A stretch of 64,000 nucleotides of DNA from CAZBWW01 sp964496005. Lineage in GTDB: Bacteria; Patescibacteriota; WWE3; UBA101185; UBA10185. The notes under the pieces were generated by a model. It made no database searches. It worked only from the letters and a program-made list of their open reading frames with translations, and was not told the origin of the DNA. A program made the translations under genes and the position numbers. The stretch is taken from contig CAZBWW010000001.1 in assembly GCA_964496005.1 (NCBI GenBank), positions 9,815 to 73,814 of the forward strand, given 5' to 3'. Shown one piece after another: positions 52,444-61,894 of the stretch (within the stretch, counting starts at the first letter, position 1; each line of letters begins with the position of its first letter).

Positions 52444-53568
52444 CTAATTAACAATCTGAATCTGCGCAGAGGACTTTTTAGCAAAGTTTTTTATGGATCC
52501 AATCATGACTTCCACAGACACATCGCCGAATAACGATTTATAAAAATTTGTGAGATTTTGCATGACAATTTCCGGATCACCATCAATTCGAACCGATAAA
52601 TCGGGATTTACTGTTAATCCTGGAATATCATTTGTTTTTTGCACTACCTCCGAGCCAACAATCTTCTCTTGATCTTTTAGTAAATCACCTATTAATTGCT
52701 CGTATACCTCTTTGCTTTCTACACCGGACAGTTTAATTGGATTCTCAGTAATTTTTAACAGTTTTACTACATGGTCGGGTAGAAATTTTAGATCAAAAGC
52801 GCATAAAGCGACAGCCATTACGATATATGCGGTCATAAAAACAAAATCGCTCATACCTGCGGCATTCCACAAGTCATTAAATGTTTTGTACAAAAAAAGT
52901 GAATCTGCTACATACTGAACACACAAAGCAATGAGAATTAAGCGAACTTTGTTTTTCATAATACCGCCAAGCAAATTTCTGGACAAAAAGTAGGCGACAA
53001 GTGCGAGTGCGACATAAATTGCTTGACCAAGTGGGTAGCCAAAGTCAAGAAAAGTTACTAGTGGAGACTCTGGGTCGATCTCGTAATTACGAAGGAATGC
53101 AATATATGAAATAACCATCATCATAATCGGCATGCCGATAGCCAATATTTTATATTTAACCTGTTTCAAAGAAATACCGGATCCGCTTACTTTAGCAAGT
53201 TGCCATACGGCGTAAATGTAAATTAAGATACTGCCAAAATAAAAAACCTCACCAAACGAGGGATAGGGATTTTCGATATTGTATACATAGAAATAGATTG
53301 CGTAACAGACCTGCCCTAAAAATTGAAATAGTAACCCGATTGAAAAAAATGTTAATGATCTACCTAAAATGCTTTTTAATCCGCCCCATTCCTTAGCAAT
53401 TAATAAACCTGCAACAGCGCCAATGCCAGCTATAATGCCATAAGTGTCTGTGAAGTGATCTCTAAGCGCAGCACCTTCGGGAACATAAAATTGAATATAT
53501 ACCCATACGGCAACATAAACCAAGTACAACGCTATTGACAGATATTTTAGACCATTTTTATAATTCAC
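52444..53568 (-). CDS. multi-helix membrane sensor-like protein
   Basis: 374 aa, GTG start with a minus-strand TATAAT 11 nt upstream. Eight or nine hydrophobic helices fill residues 5-265. NPYPSFGEVFYFGSILIYIY resembles the PSLADVFYL helix of the N-terminal multi-TM sensor region in many GGDEF/PAS signalling proteins. The last 100 residues are soluble (VESKEVYEQLIGDLLKDQEK) with no catalytic motif. 54 nt separate it from the kinase gene; together they may form a split membrane-sensor/kinase pair (inference). Confidence 0.65.
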   Translation of the reverse strand: MNYKNGLKYLSIALYLVYVAVWVYIQFYVPEGAALRDHFTDTYGIIAGIGAVAGLLIAKEWGGLKSILGRSLTFFSIGLLFQFLGQVCYAIYFYVYNIENPYPSFGEVFYFGSILIYIYAVWQLAKVSGSGISLKQVKYKILAIGMPIMMMVISYIAFLRNYEIDPESPLVTFLDFGYPLGQAIYVALALVAYFLSRNLLGGIMKNKVRLILIALCVQYVADSLFLYKTFNDLWNAAGMSDFVFMTAYIVMAVALCAFDLKFLPDHVVKLLKITENPIKLSGVESKEVYEQLIGDLLKDQEKIVGSEVVQKTNDIPGLTVNPDLSVRIDGDPEIVMQNLTNFYKSLFGDVSVEVMIGSIKNFAKKSSAQIQIVN

Positions 53569-53622
53569 GCGTTAGTAAAATTATATACACAAATAGAATA
53601 AATGGGCAACTTCTATTCTACT

Positions 53623-53631
53623 TGTTATACT
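53623..53631 (+). promoter_or_regulatory. extended -10 promoter of the DUF2156 gene
   Basis: TGTTATACT ends 10 nt before the ATG at 53642; leader about 4 nt. Confidence 0.5.
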
Positions 53632-53641
53632 TGCTAGTTGT

Positions 53642-54544
53642 ATGAGTATACCAACGTTCCCAAAATTTGAAACCATATCACCTAAACATAAAGAGACAAT
53701 TGATAAGGTGTATAAAGTATTTGCTCCGTATTGTGATTTTAACTTTCAAAATATTTACAACTGGAGTGATTCAAAAACACCATCTGCAGTCTCGTTGCTA
53801 AATGACAATTTAGTAGTTAAAATGGTTGATTTTACTTCGGAGAAAGAAATTTTAACATTCATTGGTAAGAATCAACTACTGCCAACCGTGTTACAGTTGC
53901 TTGAAAGAAGCGAAGAACTTAAGGTTGTACCTGAAGAGTGCATCACACCAGAGTTAACGGATTCAGGTTTATTTGAGATAGTGGAAGACGATGGGAATCA
54001 TGATTATATTTTAAGTGTTGAAAAGTTGGCAAAACTAAGAGGTAGGGAACTAAAATCCAAACGAGGTAGAGTAAATAAATTTAAACGTTTATTCCCACAC
54101 ATTATTGTTAAAAACATGGATTTGACAAAAAACAAAACACAAGATGGGATTTTGCAGGTTGTTAAACAGTGGGCCAGTAATAAAAAACTCAACCTGAACG
54201 AGTTTATTAGAGAGTTAGGAGCAATAAATCGGTTAGTCGAGACAGCGAGTTTATATAATATGTTAAATGTCGGGCTATATGATCACGGAAAGCTGATCGG
54301 ATTTACAACAAATGAGCTTGTTTCAAAGGACTATGCCTTAGGTGGTTTTGGAAAAGCTGATACTTCATATCATGGGATTTATGCGTATCTAGAACACGCT
54401 ACATGCGTTCGATTGCATAGAAAAAGAATCAAGTATTTGAATTATGAACAAGATCTAAGTATAGAAGGTTTAAGAAATTCTAAAAGGTTATGGCGGCCAG
54501 ACAGTTTTTTGAAAAAATATCGGATTAAATTTAAATCAGCTTAA
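53642..54544 (+). CDS. DUF2156 (LPG_synthase C-terminal-like) acyltransferase-fold protein
   Basis: 300 aa. The tandem-GNAT pattern of PF09924 is clear: LAKLRGRELKSKRGRVNKFK (the KKRN-x2-NKF block), LGAINRLVETASLYNM, GLYDHGKLIGFTTNEL, FGKADTSYHGIYAYLEHA and the diagnostic end LNYEQDLSIEGLRNSKRLWRP. Relatives transfer aminoacyl groups from tRNA to lipids (MprF C-terminal domain) or have unknown function. No membrane helices, so not a complete MprF. The next gene, 21 nt away, is a PLP decarboxylase, suggesting that an amine or amino acid is their shared substrate. Confidence 0.85.
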   Translation: MSIPTFPKFETISPKHKETIDKVYKVFAPYCDFNFQNIYNWSDSKTPSAVSLLNDNLVVKMVDFTSEKEILTFIGKNQLLPTVLQLLERSEELKVVPEECITPELTDSGLFEIVEDDGNHDYILSVEKLAKLRGRELKSKRGRVNKFKRLFPHIIVKNMDLTKNKTQDGILQVVKQWASNKKLNLNEFIRELGAINRLVETASLYNMLNVGLYDHGKLIGFTTNELVSKDYALGGFGKADTSYHGIYAYLEHATCVRLHRKRIKYLNYEQDLSIEGLRNSKRLWRPDSFLKKYRIKFKSA

Positions 54545-54553
54545 TGCTATTAT
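54545..54553 (+). promoter_or_regulatory. extended -10 box before the decarboxylase gene
   Basis: TGCTATTAT ends 12 nt before the ATG at 54566; it may give a second start of transcription inside the two-gene unit. Confidence 0.35.
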
Positions 54554-54565
54554 TAACAAACTTGT

Positions 54566-55717
54566 ATGAGATATTCCGAATTACCAGTACAGCTAAAAAA
54601 GCAGCTTAGCCAATTAGAAACGCCTTTTCTGTTTTACGATTTATATAAAATTAGAGAAAATTATAAATTATTTATAAAACACATAGCTCCGGATTCTGTA
54701 TTTTATGCAGTAAAAGCCTGTTCGTTAGCTCCTGTATTAAAAACGCTAAAAAAAGCCGGGTGTTCATTTGAGGTAAATACTAAAATTGAATTTCAAAAGG
54801 CAATAGCCGCAGGCGCACAACCTAACAAGATAATAAATAGCTCTCCAGTCAAAAGAAGTTCAGACATTGAGTATATGTATAAAAGAGGTGTTACTAGTTA
54901 TGTTTATGATTCATTTGAAGAGTTGGAAAAAATAAGTGCGTTTGCGCCAAACTCTGGGGTTGTTATTAGAGTTTACATTTCCAACGACGGCAGTGGGCAA
55001 AAGCTAAACACAAAATTTGGTGTCGATAGTACTCACGCCACCGCTCTGATAAAAAAAGCCAAAACATTGGGTTTGAATCCATATGGTGTGACCTTTCATG
55101 TAGGGTCTCAGTGTGAAAATCTAGCCAATTGGGAAGAAGGACTTAAGAAAACCGCCAAGCTATTCAATGAATGTTCTTCGTTAACTACAATAAATTTAGG
55201 CGGTGGGTTCCCCGTACAATATTCAGGTACTAAAATACCTCCATTTGAAAAGATAGCAAAAACAATAAATTCAGCACTTACACACCATTTCAAAAGACGG
55301 CCACTATTACATGCTGAGCCGGGAAGAGCTATTGTTGGTGATGCGGCGTTTTCCGCGACAACCATAGTTGGGAAAAAGAAAAACGTGAGTAAGAAGTGGT
55401 ACTTTATTGATTTATCAATTTTTGGCGGTTTTATAGAGTTGTTTGAATTTAAGGAAGATTTTGCATATGAAGTGGAAAGTGAGCGTAAACAAAATAATAG
55501 TGCTGTGAGACTGCAGAATTACGATATTGCGGGTCCAACTTGCGATGGGACTGACATAATCGCACGAAATATTAAATTACCGGCACTGGCTGTTGGTGAT
55601 AGATTATATTTCTTAAATACTGGGGCATATACTTTGGAGTATGCCTCCGATTTCAACGGTTTTTTAAAGCCGACCGTTTATTATTTGACCGAGCGGGGTA
55701 ACATAACCGTTGGGTGA
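54566..55717 (+). CDS. type III PLP-dependent decarboxylase (ornithine/lysine-like)
   Basis: 383 aa. Alanine-racemase-fold enzyme: the PLP Lys in FYAVKAC (about residue 50), HVGSQ, LGGGFP, AEPGRAIVGDA, and the active-site Cys-Asp in GPTCDGTD, then GAYT near the end. Eukaryote-like ODC/lysine-ODC family by pattern; diaminopimelate decarboxylase is less likely because the EPGR to C-D spacing and short length fit the ODC group. It would make putrescine or cadaverine. A lone decarboxylase in a genome poor in biosynthesis is notable. Confidence 0.88.
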   Translation: MRYSELPVQLKKQLSQLETPFLFYDLYKIRENYKLFIKHIAPDSVFYAVKACSLAPVLKTLKKAGCSFEVNTKIEFQKAIAAGAQPNKIINSSPVKRSSDIEYMYKRGVTSYVYDSFEELEKISAFAPNSGVVIRVYISNDGSGQKLNTKFGVDSTHATALIKKAKTLGLNPYGVTFHVGSQCENLANWEEGLKKTAKLFNECSSLTTINLGGGFPVQYSGTKIPPFEKIAKTINSALTHHFKRRPLLHAEPGRAIVGDAAFSATTIVGKKKNVSKKWYFIDLSIFGGFIELFEFKEDFAYEVESERKQNNSAVRLQNYDIAGPTCDGTDIIARNIKLPALAVGDRLYFLNTGAYTLEYASDFNGFLKPTVYYLTERGNITVG

Positions 55718-55805
55718 CGTAATTTAATCATTTTCAAACCACAAGCTAACTCTCTTTGATATTTCACTTAAAATAAGTGCTATTAGTTACTATGCTTACC
55801 TCTGG

Positions 55806-55814
55806 TGCTATACT
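55806..55814 (+). promoter_or_regulatory. extended -10 promoter that fixes the CAP-gene start
   Basis: TGCTATACT ends 7 nt before the ATG at 55822, so the in-frame GTG 55777 and ATG 55792 lie upstream of the transcript. Confidence 0.55.
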
Positions 55815-55821
55815 TTACCTA

Positions 55822-56817
55822 ATGTCCGAAATTGAAAAATATCAGTTTATACATCATTTTGTCCCGCACCCTGTGCATAGAAAGCGTGCGACACTGCTTT
55901 CACATAAAGCACTATTTGCGTACTCGCTAATACTGCTTGTATTACTTTTTGCCGTTAAGGTTGCTATTCCGAAAGTATTTCCCGGGGTATTAGGTTATGC
56001 CTCAAATATCACCGTTTCAGATCTATATGCGTCAACTAACAAATTGCGGGCGGATAACGGATTGTCCGCATTAGCGTTAAATGAAACGTTGTCTGCCGCG
56101 GCGCGACAAAAGGCCGAAGATATGTTTAAAAACGATTATTGGGCTCATATTTCTCCATCTGGTGTAAAACCGTGGGATTTTATAATAGGCGCTAATTATG
56201 ATTATTCATATGCAGGTGAGAATTTGGCAAAAAACTTTAACACATCTGACGAGGTTGTATCCGCGTGGAATAATTCACCTTCCCATAGAGAAAACCTACT
56301 TAGCTCAAATTATGATGATGTGGGATATGCGGTTGTGGATGGCGTACTTGGCGGATATAAAACAACACTAGTTGTGCAAATGTTCGGGAGACCGCGCACC
56401 CCGTCGTATCTTGCCGGAACCGAAAGCGGAACTCCGGTAGGCGGGCCAAGCGTGTCCGAGGAAGCAGTGAAATCGGAAAGCACTCAGCAGGCAGAAGTCG
56501 GTGCGCAAGAACTTGTTCCACAAGAAGCAATTCCTGTAGTGGAGACAGAGCAGCCACCTGTTCCTGCTGTAATTAGTGTACAACCAACGCCACAACAATT
56601 AGAAAATCCCATTTTTCCAATAAATTTGGCACTTGCGTCTAAGTACATGCTCGCTGTGTTTGGGTTTTTCATTTTGGGGTTAATGGTGCTTGATGTCTGG
56701 TATTCCAGAAGAAAAGCAATCCCTAAATTTACCGGTCATACTTTTGCACACATTACCTTATTGCTTTTTTTGGTAGCAAGTATATGGTTAGTTATGTCAC
56801 CGGGGAGCATTTTGTAA
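55822..56817 (+). CDS. CAP/SCP-domain surface protein
   Basis: 331 aa. Cytosolic start, a transmembrane helix near residues 32-50, then an external CAP domain (about 65-190): LYASTNKLRADNGLSALALN, YWAHISPSGVKPWDF, GENLAKN, WNNSPSHRENLL, which include the His and Glu of the CAP cavity. A Pro/Glu/Val-rich linker follows and two more helices close the protein, so both ends of the linker are held at the membrane. Bacterial CAP proteins (YkwD type) are secreted and of unclear role. Confidence 0.85.
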   Translation: MSEIEKYQFIHHFVPHPVHRKRATLLSHKALFAYSLILLVLLFAVKVAIPKVFPGVLGYASNITVSDLYASTNKLRADNGLSALALNETLSAAARQKAEDMFKNDYWAHISPSGVKPWDFIIGANYDYSYAGENLAKNFNTSDEVVSAWNNSPSHRENLLSSNYDDVGYAVVDGVLGGYKTTLVVQMFGRPRTPSYLAGTESGTPVGGPSVSEEAVKSESTQQAEVGAQELVPQEAIPVVETEQPPVPAVISVQPTPQQLENPIFPINLALASKYMLAVFGFFILGLMVLDVWYSRRKAIPKFTGHTFAHITLLLFLVASIWLVMSPGSIL

Positions 56818-56888
56818 TGAAAGTATTTTATAGCGGGACGTCCCATAGACGCGTCTTTCTAAATGAGAGTATCTGACAAATTTATAAT

Positions 56889-57155
56889 ATGAGCATTAGT
56901 TATTTTACAAAACAGGATTTTTTGCACTATTTGATCCTTGTGCTTGGTTTGATAATTTTTGCGGTGCTCTTCTTCATTTTTAGCCAACAAACTGCTACTC
57001 AAATCTACATCGCTTTTTTTGCGTCGCTTTTTTATGCGGCGTGGGGTATACTTCACCACGCAATGGAAAATCGCTTATCTACCAAGGTTGCACTCGAATA
57101 TATTTTTTTTGCTGTATTGGCATTTGTGTTCATTTTATTCCTGCTCGAAATCTAA
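56889..57155 (+). CDS. small three-helix membrane protein, unknown
   Basis: 88 aa. Three hydrophobic segments (YLILVLGLIIFAVLFFIF; IYIAFFASLFYAAWGILHH; YIFFAVLAFVFILFLL). A TATAAT lies directly against the ATG. It ends 9 nt before the glycosyltransferase and probably shares its transcript. Function not known. Confidence 0.65.
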   Translation: MSISYFTKQDFLHYLILVLGLIIFAVLFFIFSQQTATQIYIAFFASLFYAAWGILHHAMENRLSTKVALEYIFFAVLAFVFILFLLEI

Positions 57156-57164
57156 GCCACTTTT

Positions 57165-58286
57165 ATGAAGGTTGTTGTCATTATTCCAACATACAACGAA
57201 GCAGAGAACATTAGGGAGCTACTACCCATTTTGGTAACTGAATTTGAGAAGATGCCTAAATATGACTGGCATGTGCTTGTGGTAGACGGTAATTCCCCTG
57301 ATGGTACGGGTAAGGTTGTTAATGAGTTTGGGCAAAAATATCCTTTTGTTCACTTACTGCTTGAAAAAGAAAAAGCGGGGTTGGGTGCCGCATATATTTA
57401 CGCTTTTAAGCACTGTATGGCAGAAATGCACGCGGATGTCATTATTGAGATGGACGCTGATTTTCAACATAATCCAGAAACAATCGCGCAATTTATGGAA
57501 AAAATTGATGAGGGGGCTGATTATGTAATTGGGTCAAGATTCACTAAAGGCGGAAGTATTCCCGCAGAATGGGCATTGTATAGAAAAATTTTAAGTGTGG
57601 GGGGCAATTTATTCTCAAAAGTAGTTCTTGGTATATATTCGATAAATGATTTTACTGGCGGATTTTGCGCAATTCGTATAAAAGGCGTAATAGACCAAAT
57701 AAACTTAGACGAAATAAAATCACAGGGTTTTGCGTACAAACTTGATTTAATTTATAAAGTACACAAACTAGGTGCAAAAATTGTTGAAGTTCCTATTGAG
57801 TTTGGGATTCGAGACCGCGGTGATTCTAAAATGGAGCGGACTAATACTCTAGATTCTTTACGTGTGGTATTGACCATTAGGTACGAGGAAAATAAGGATT
57901 TTATTAAATTTTGCGCAGTTGGTTTTGTAGGGTTATTTGTTGATCTTTTTGCGTCTAATCTGTTAAGACTAACAGCGCTGGCTCCTGAAAACGCCGCGTC
58001 TCTAGCAATGCTAATCGCGATGACAGTCACATTTACATTAAACAATTTTTGGTCGTTTAAAACACGGTCAGCTAGAACAGCTAAAAATTTAGTAGTAAAG
58101 TACGTCCCATATCTGGCGGTATCTATGGTACCGCTGTTATTTAGGAAATATTTTGTTAGATGGGTTGTAACTGATTTTGGTGATACATTAATTACCTATA
58201 ATATTGCACTGTTCGTAGCTATTGGGTTTGGTCTTGTGTGGAACTACATAATGTACAGCAGAGTAATTTGGCGCAAAAACCGCTGA
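57165..58286 (+). CDS. GT2 polyprenyl-phosphate mannosyltransferase fused to a GtrA-like domain
   Basis: 373 aa. Residues 1-235 are a Dpm1-like GT-A domain: IIPTYNEAENI, VVDGNSPDGT, EMDADFQHNPE (DxD) and GGFCAIR. The last 130 residues hold four helices of the GtrA/DPMS family starting at FCAVGFVGLFVDLF. Such fusions load a sugar from a nucleotide donor on a polyprenyl phosphate and help it cross the membrane. It opens the surface-sugar group. Confidence 0.92.
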   Translation: MKVVVIIPTYNEAENIRELLPILVTEFEKMPKYDWHVLVVDGNSPDGTGKVVNEFGQKYPFVHLLLEKEKAGLGAAYIYAFKHCMAEMHADVIIEMDADFQHNPETIAQFMEKIDEGADYVIGSRFTKGGSIPAEWALYRKILSVGGNLFSKVVLGIYSINDFTGGFCAIRIKGVIDQINLDEIKSQGFAYKLDLIYKVHKLGAKIVEVPIEFGIRDRGDSKMERTNTLDSLRVVLTIRYEENKDFIKFCAVGFVGLFVDLFASNLLRLTALAPENAASLAMLIAMTVTFTLNNFWSFKTRSARTAKNLVVKYVPYLAVSMVPLLFRKYFVRWVVTDFGDTLITYNIALFVAIGFGLVWNYIMYSRVIWRKNR

Positions 58287-58350
58287 CGCATACCATTTAG
58301 TGTGGTTGCAGCCGTAACTACAGTAATTGCAGCAATTGACCACGGGATTT

Positions 58351-58359
58351 TGCTATAAT
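58351..58359 (+). promoter_or_regulatory. extended -10 promoter of the second GT2 gene
   Basis: TGCTATAAT, a consensus extended -10, ends 12 nt before the ATG at 58372. AAAGG between them could serve as an SD. Confidence 0.55.
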
Positions 58360-58371
58360 GAAAGGTGCATC

Positions 58372-59121
58372 ATGGAGTATTCAATTATAATACCGGCTTT
58401 TAACGAGTCGGACAAAATAACAAGCACCCTTACTCAGATTTTAGGTTTTATGCGCGAATATAATAAGGCGTTTGAGATAGTTGTCGTTGACGATGGCAGT
58501 AAGGATAACACGGCTGATATCGTTCAAAAGTACGCAGAAACAAATCCGGAAGTGAAAATAATAAGAAATCCTCACAAAGGGAAAGGTCCAACGTTGTGGA
58601 CAGGTGTGATGCAAGCGCAAGGAAATCTACTTTATTTATGTGACGCCGATTTAGCTGCTCCAATAGAAGAGATAAAGAAATTTACTTTATGGGCAACAGA
58701 TCATGATTATGATGTAGTAATTGGTTCTAGAGAAGGTACCGGTGCAAAAAGAATTAATGAGCCATTTTATAGACATTTGATGGGTCGTGTTTTTAATTAT
58801 CTTGTACAAATAGTAGCTTTAAGAGGAATTAGCGACACCCAATGTGGGTTTAAGCTGTTTAAAAAAGACGTGGCAAGAAATATATTTGGTAAATTACATA
58901 TTTATGGAGAAAGTGCCCAAGAAATAGAAAAAGCGTATTTAGGTGCATTTGATGTGGAAGTTTTATATTTAGCTAAAAAGTTAGGGTATAAAATTAAAAG
59001 TGTTCCCGTAACTTGGACGTTTGTGGTAACCACAAGACTTAATCCGGTAAGTGATTCGCTAAAGATGGCTAGAGATGTTATGCGCATTAGACTTAACGAT
59101 TTAAAAGGGTTATACAAGTAA
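58372..59121 (+). CDS. GT2 family glycosyltransferase (dolichyl-phosphate-glucose synthase-like)
   Basis: 249 aa from ATG 58372; the longer frame from 58327 lies upstream of the promoter. IIPAFNESDKI, VVDDGSKDNT, CDADLAAP (DxD) and DTQCGFKLFKKDVA match the Alg5-like branch. No membrane helices at the C-terminus. Likely primes a lipid carrier with glucose or a related sugar. Confidence 0.88.
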   Translation: MEYSIIIPAFNESDKITSTLTQILGFMREYNKAFEIVVVDDGSKDNTADIVQKYAETNPEVKIIRNPHKGKGPTLWTGVMQAQGNLLYLCDADLAAPIEEIKKFTLWATDHDYDVVIGSREGTGAKRINEPFYRHLMGRVFNYLVQIVALRGISDTQCGFKLFKKDVARNIFGKLHIYGESAQEIEKAYLGAFDVEVLYLAKKLGYKIKSVPVTWTFVVTTRLNPVSDSLKMARDVMRIRLNDLKGLYK

Positions 59122-59170
59122 TTATTCCAACCGCGATTTTTAAGCGGATTTGGGTGAAAGGAGTATTACC

Positions 59171-60556
59171 ATGAAAATAATTTGTGTAGTAGGTACGGGC
59201 TACGTTGGATTAGTCGGAGCTGCTATTTTTGCTGATTGGGGTAATACAGTTGTCGGTGTAGATATAGATGAAAAAAAAGTAAAAATGATAGAACGGGGAG
59301 AAATGCCAATTTATGAACCCGGACTCGATGGAATAGTTATACAAAACATGAAAAACGGTAGACTGCGATTTACGACTTCGCTCAAAGAAGGAATGAAGGG
59401 CGCGGATATTTTATTTACCTGTGTAGGTACGCCACAAGGCGATGATGGAAGAGCTAATTTAAATTACGTTTGGCAGGTTGCCGAAGAAGTTGGTAAAAAC
59501 ATCGACCATTACATGGTAATTGTAACGAAAAGTACGGTACCTGTAGGAACAAACGAAAGAGTTGAGGAAATTATCAAAGAGCTTGCCCCGAATGTGGAGT
59601 TTGATGTCGCTTCAAACCCGGAGTTTTTGGCTGAAGGCACTGCTATAAAAGATATGTATAGTACCGACAGAACGGTTATCGGCTCGAATTCTAAAAAAGC
59701 CTTAAAAATTTTACGCGACTTATACAGCCATGTTGACGCGCCAATTGTTGAATGTGATTTACGTACAGCCGAAATGATTAAATACGCGTCAAATGCGGTG
59801 CTTGCCACCAAAATTTCCTTTATTAACGAAATCGGGCAGTTATGTGAGCGAGCCGGTGCGGACGTTTCGGTGGTGGCTGAGGGAATGGGTTATGACAAAA
59901 GGATTGGAAAACACTTTTTAAACGTAAGCATCGGTTATGGCGGAAGTTGTTTTCCTAAGGATGTTGCCGCACTGTACAGGACTTCAACGGATGAAGCATA
60001 CGATTTTAAGCTGCTCAGAGGTGTTATGGAAGTAAACGAACGCCAAAGATACTACTTCATCCGAAAAATTAAGAGATATTTGGGTAATGAATTATCCGGG
60101 AAGACAATTGCATGTTTAGGTTTGGCATTTAAGGCCCGAACGGATGATATTCGCGAATCGGCAGCAATTAAAGTTATTCAAGAGCTTCGCGGTCTTGGCG
60201 CCGACGTAAAGGTTTTTGATCCGCAGGCAATGAGTACGGCAAAAAAAGAATTAGGTGAAAAAAATATCTATTACGCAAAAGACGAATATGATGCAGTTTC
60301 AGGATGTGACGCGGTGTGCTTACTGACGGAATGGCCGCAATTTGGCGAACTGGATTATAAAAAAGTGAAAGAAAAGCTGAAAAAAGCAGTAATTTTTGAT
60401 GGCCGAAATTTATTAGATCCTACAGAAATCGAAGGTATGGGGTACACGTATTTTGCAATTGGTAAAGTAACAAACGGATTGCTAGAAATTTGTGAGGATG
60501 ACAAAGAAGCTTATTTGTCAGACGCAATATTAAGAAGACGAAATGGACGTGGCTGA
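59171..60556 (+). CDS. ugd: UDP-glucose 6-dehydrogenase
   Basis: 461 aa from the ATG at 59171, which follows AAAGGAG; the in-frame codons from 59150 precede that site. NAD-binding GTGYVGLVGAA, substrate block NPEFLAEGTA, catalytic Cys in GYGGSCFPKD, and the C-terminal UDP-binding domain (LGLAFKARTDDIRES). Makes UDP-glucuronate for surface polysaccharide. Its stop overlaps the next gene by 14 nt. Family also includes UDP-ManNAc dehydrogenases; substrate is an inference. Confidence 0.9.
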   Translation: MKIICVVGTGYVGLVGAAIFADWGNTVVGVDIDEKKVKMIERGEMPIYEPGLDGIVIQNMKNGRLRFTTSLKEGMKGADILFTCVGTPQGDDGRANLNYVWQVAEEVGKNIDHYMVIVTKSTVPVGTNERVEEIIKELAPNVEFDVASNPEFLAEGTAIKDMYSTDRTVIGSNSKKALKILRDLYSHVDAPIVECDLRTAEMIKYASNAVLATKISFINEIGQLCERAGADVSVVAEGMGYDKRIGKHFLNVSIGYGGSCFPKDVAALYRTSTDEAYDFKLLRGVMEVNERQRYYFIRKIKRYLGNELSGKTIACLGLAFKARTDDIRESAAIKVIQELRGLGADVKVFDPQAMSTAKKELGEKNIYYAKDEYDAVSGCDAVCLLTEWPQFGELDYKKVKEKLKKAVIFDGRNLLDPTEIEGMGYTYFAIGKVTNGLLEICEDDKEAYLSDAILRRRNGRG

Positions 60557-61769
60557 AAAACAAACTAAAAAAAAGTTACTGTATTTTGTACCTGAATTTC
60601 CTAGACTTACGGAGACGTTTATTGAGCGTGAAATCTCCAAATTAATCGAATTTGATAACCTGGATATTGTGGTGTTTTCGTTGGCGAAAGCAAGCGGCGC
60701 AATGAGTGAGAATGTTAAAGATAAAGTTGTGTACCAAAAACTAACATGGAGAGCGTCTTTTTTGGCAGGTTTTTACTTTTTTACTCGCACTAGAGCAGTT
60801 CTGGACGCGTGGAAATTAGTCTGGGATGATAAGACTAAGTCAGTAATCAAAAGAGCATATCTTTTTTTGAAGGGTGTTGGGTACACAAAATTATTTGAAC
60901 GATACAATCCTGAGCACATTCACGTAAATTTTTTGTCGGATCCGTCAACTATTGCCCTGATTGTTTCCAAAATACTTAACATTCCGTTTAGTATATCGGC
61001 ACATGCAAAGGACGTATTTGTGGACGGAACGTTGATCTCCGAAAAGGCACGGGAAGCCAAATTTATTACGGTGTGTAACGAAAACACCTGGCGAAAGGTT
61101 GTGGAAGAAGCGAATAAAGAACGGGCAAGCGGCAAGGTTCGGTTAATTTTTCATGGCATTGAGGCACAAAAAGTTTTTATAGGTACACCTGATATAAAAA
61201 AGCCCGACAGACCGATGATTTTTTTAGGCGGTACGCGGTTGGTAGAAAAGAAAGGCATTAAATACATGGTAGAAGCGTCAAGAATCCTAAAAGACCGCGG
61301 TATTGAGCATCAAGTAGATATTGTGGGCCCCGGGCCGTTGTACGAAGAATTAATGGTGCAAATCAAGGAATTGGGGCTTGAGGATACTGTAATTATTCAC
61401 GGGGAGGGTAAAGGTACGCCTTTTAAACTTGTTGCACAATACTATCAAATTGCGGATATTTTTGTATTGCCAAGTATTGTAACGCAAGAAGGTGATGTTG
61501 ACGGGGTGCCAACTGTGGTAATCGAGGCGGCTTTGGCACATTTACCGATGGTGACAACAAGTGCCGGTAGTATTACTGATTTAGTAACCGCCGATGCTGG
61601 AATATTAATTCCGGATAAGGATGCTGTTGCAATTGCAGATGCGGTGGAAAAGCTGCTGTCCGACAAAGACCTTGCGAAGCGGTTAGGTGATACCGCTCAC
61701 AAAAAGGCATCTGAAATGTTTAATCTTGAAAGGAATGTGGGCGAGCTTGAAAGTTTATTGCTTAACTGA
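60543..61769 (+). CDS. GT4 family glycosyltransferase
   Basis: 408 aa. GT-B fold: N-terminal acceptor domain (PEFPRLTETFIEREI, then SISAHAKDVF), C-terminal donor domain with FLGGTRLVEKKGIKYMVEA and the E-x7-E motif region EGDVDGVPTVVIEA. Starts inside the dehydrogenase gene, so the two are co-translated; it may use UDP-glucuronate made by it. Confidence 0.9.
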   Translation: MDVAEKQTKKKLLYFVPEFPRLTETFIEREISKLIEFDNLDIVVFSLAKASGAMSENVKDKVVYQKLTWRASFLAGFYFFTRTRAVLDAWKLVWDDKTKSVIKRAYLFLKGVGYTKLFERYNPEHIHVNFLSDPSTIALIVSKILNIPFSISAHAKDVFVDGTLISEKAREAKFITVCNENTWRKVVEEANKERASGKVRLIFHGIEAQKVFIGTPDIKKPDRPMIFLGGTRLVEKKGIKYMVEASRILKDRGIEHQVDIVGPGPLYEELMVQIKELGLEDTVIIHGEGKGTPFKLVAQYYQIADIFVLPSIVTQEGDVDGVPTVVIEAALAHLPMVTTSAGSITDLVTADAGILIPDKDAVAIADAVEKLLSDKDLAKRLGDTAHKKASEMFNLERNVGELESLLLN

Positions 61770-61859
61770 AAGTTTAATTGTAGTGCACTTGAGGTAGCAA
61801 AAAAACTAAATTTCAAACGTATTTTATGGGTAACAACCATTAATTACTATATTCATTGC

Positions 61860-61888
61860 TTGACAACTAATAATATTTGTGTTTTAAT
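61860..61888 (+). promoter_or_regulatory. consensus promoter of the HTH-TPR gene, leaderless
   Basis: Perfect -35 TTGACA (61860-61865), exactly 17 bp, -10 TTTAAT (61883-61888), then 6 nt to the ATG at 61895. The clearest leaderless case in the window. Confidence 0.8.
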
Positions 61889-61894
61889 TTACAT

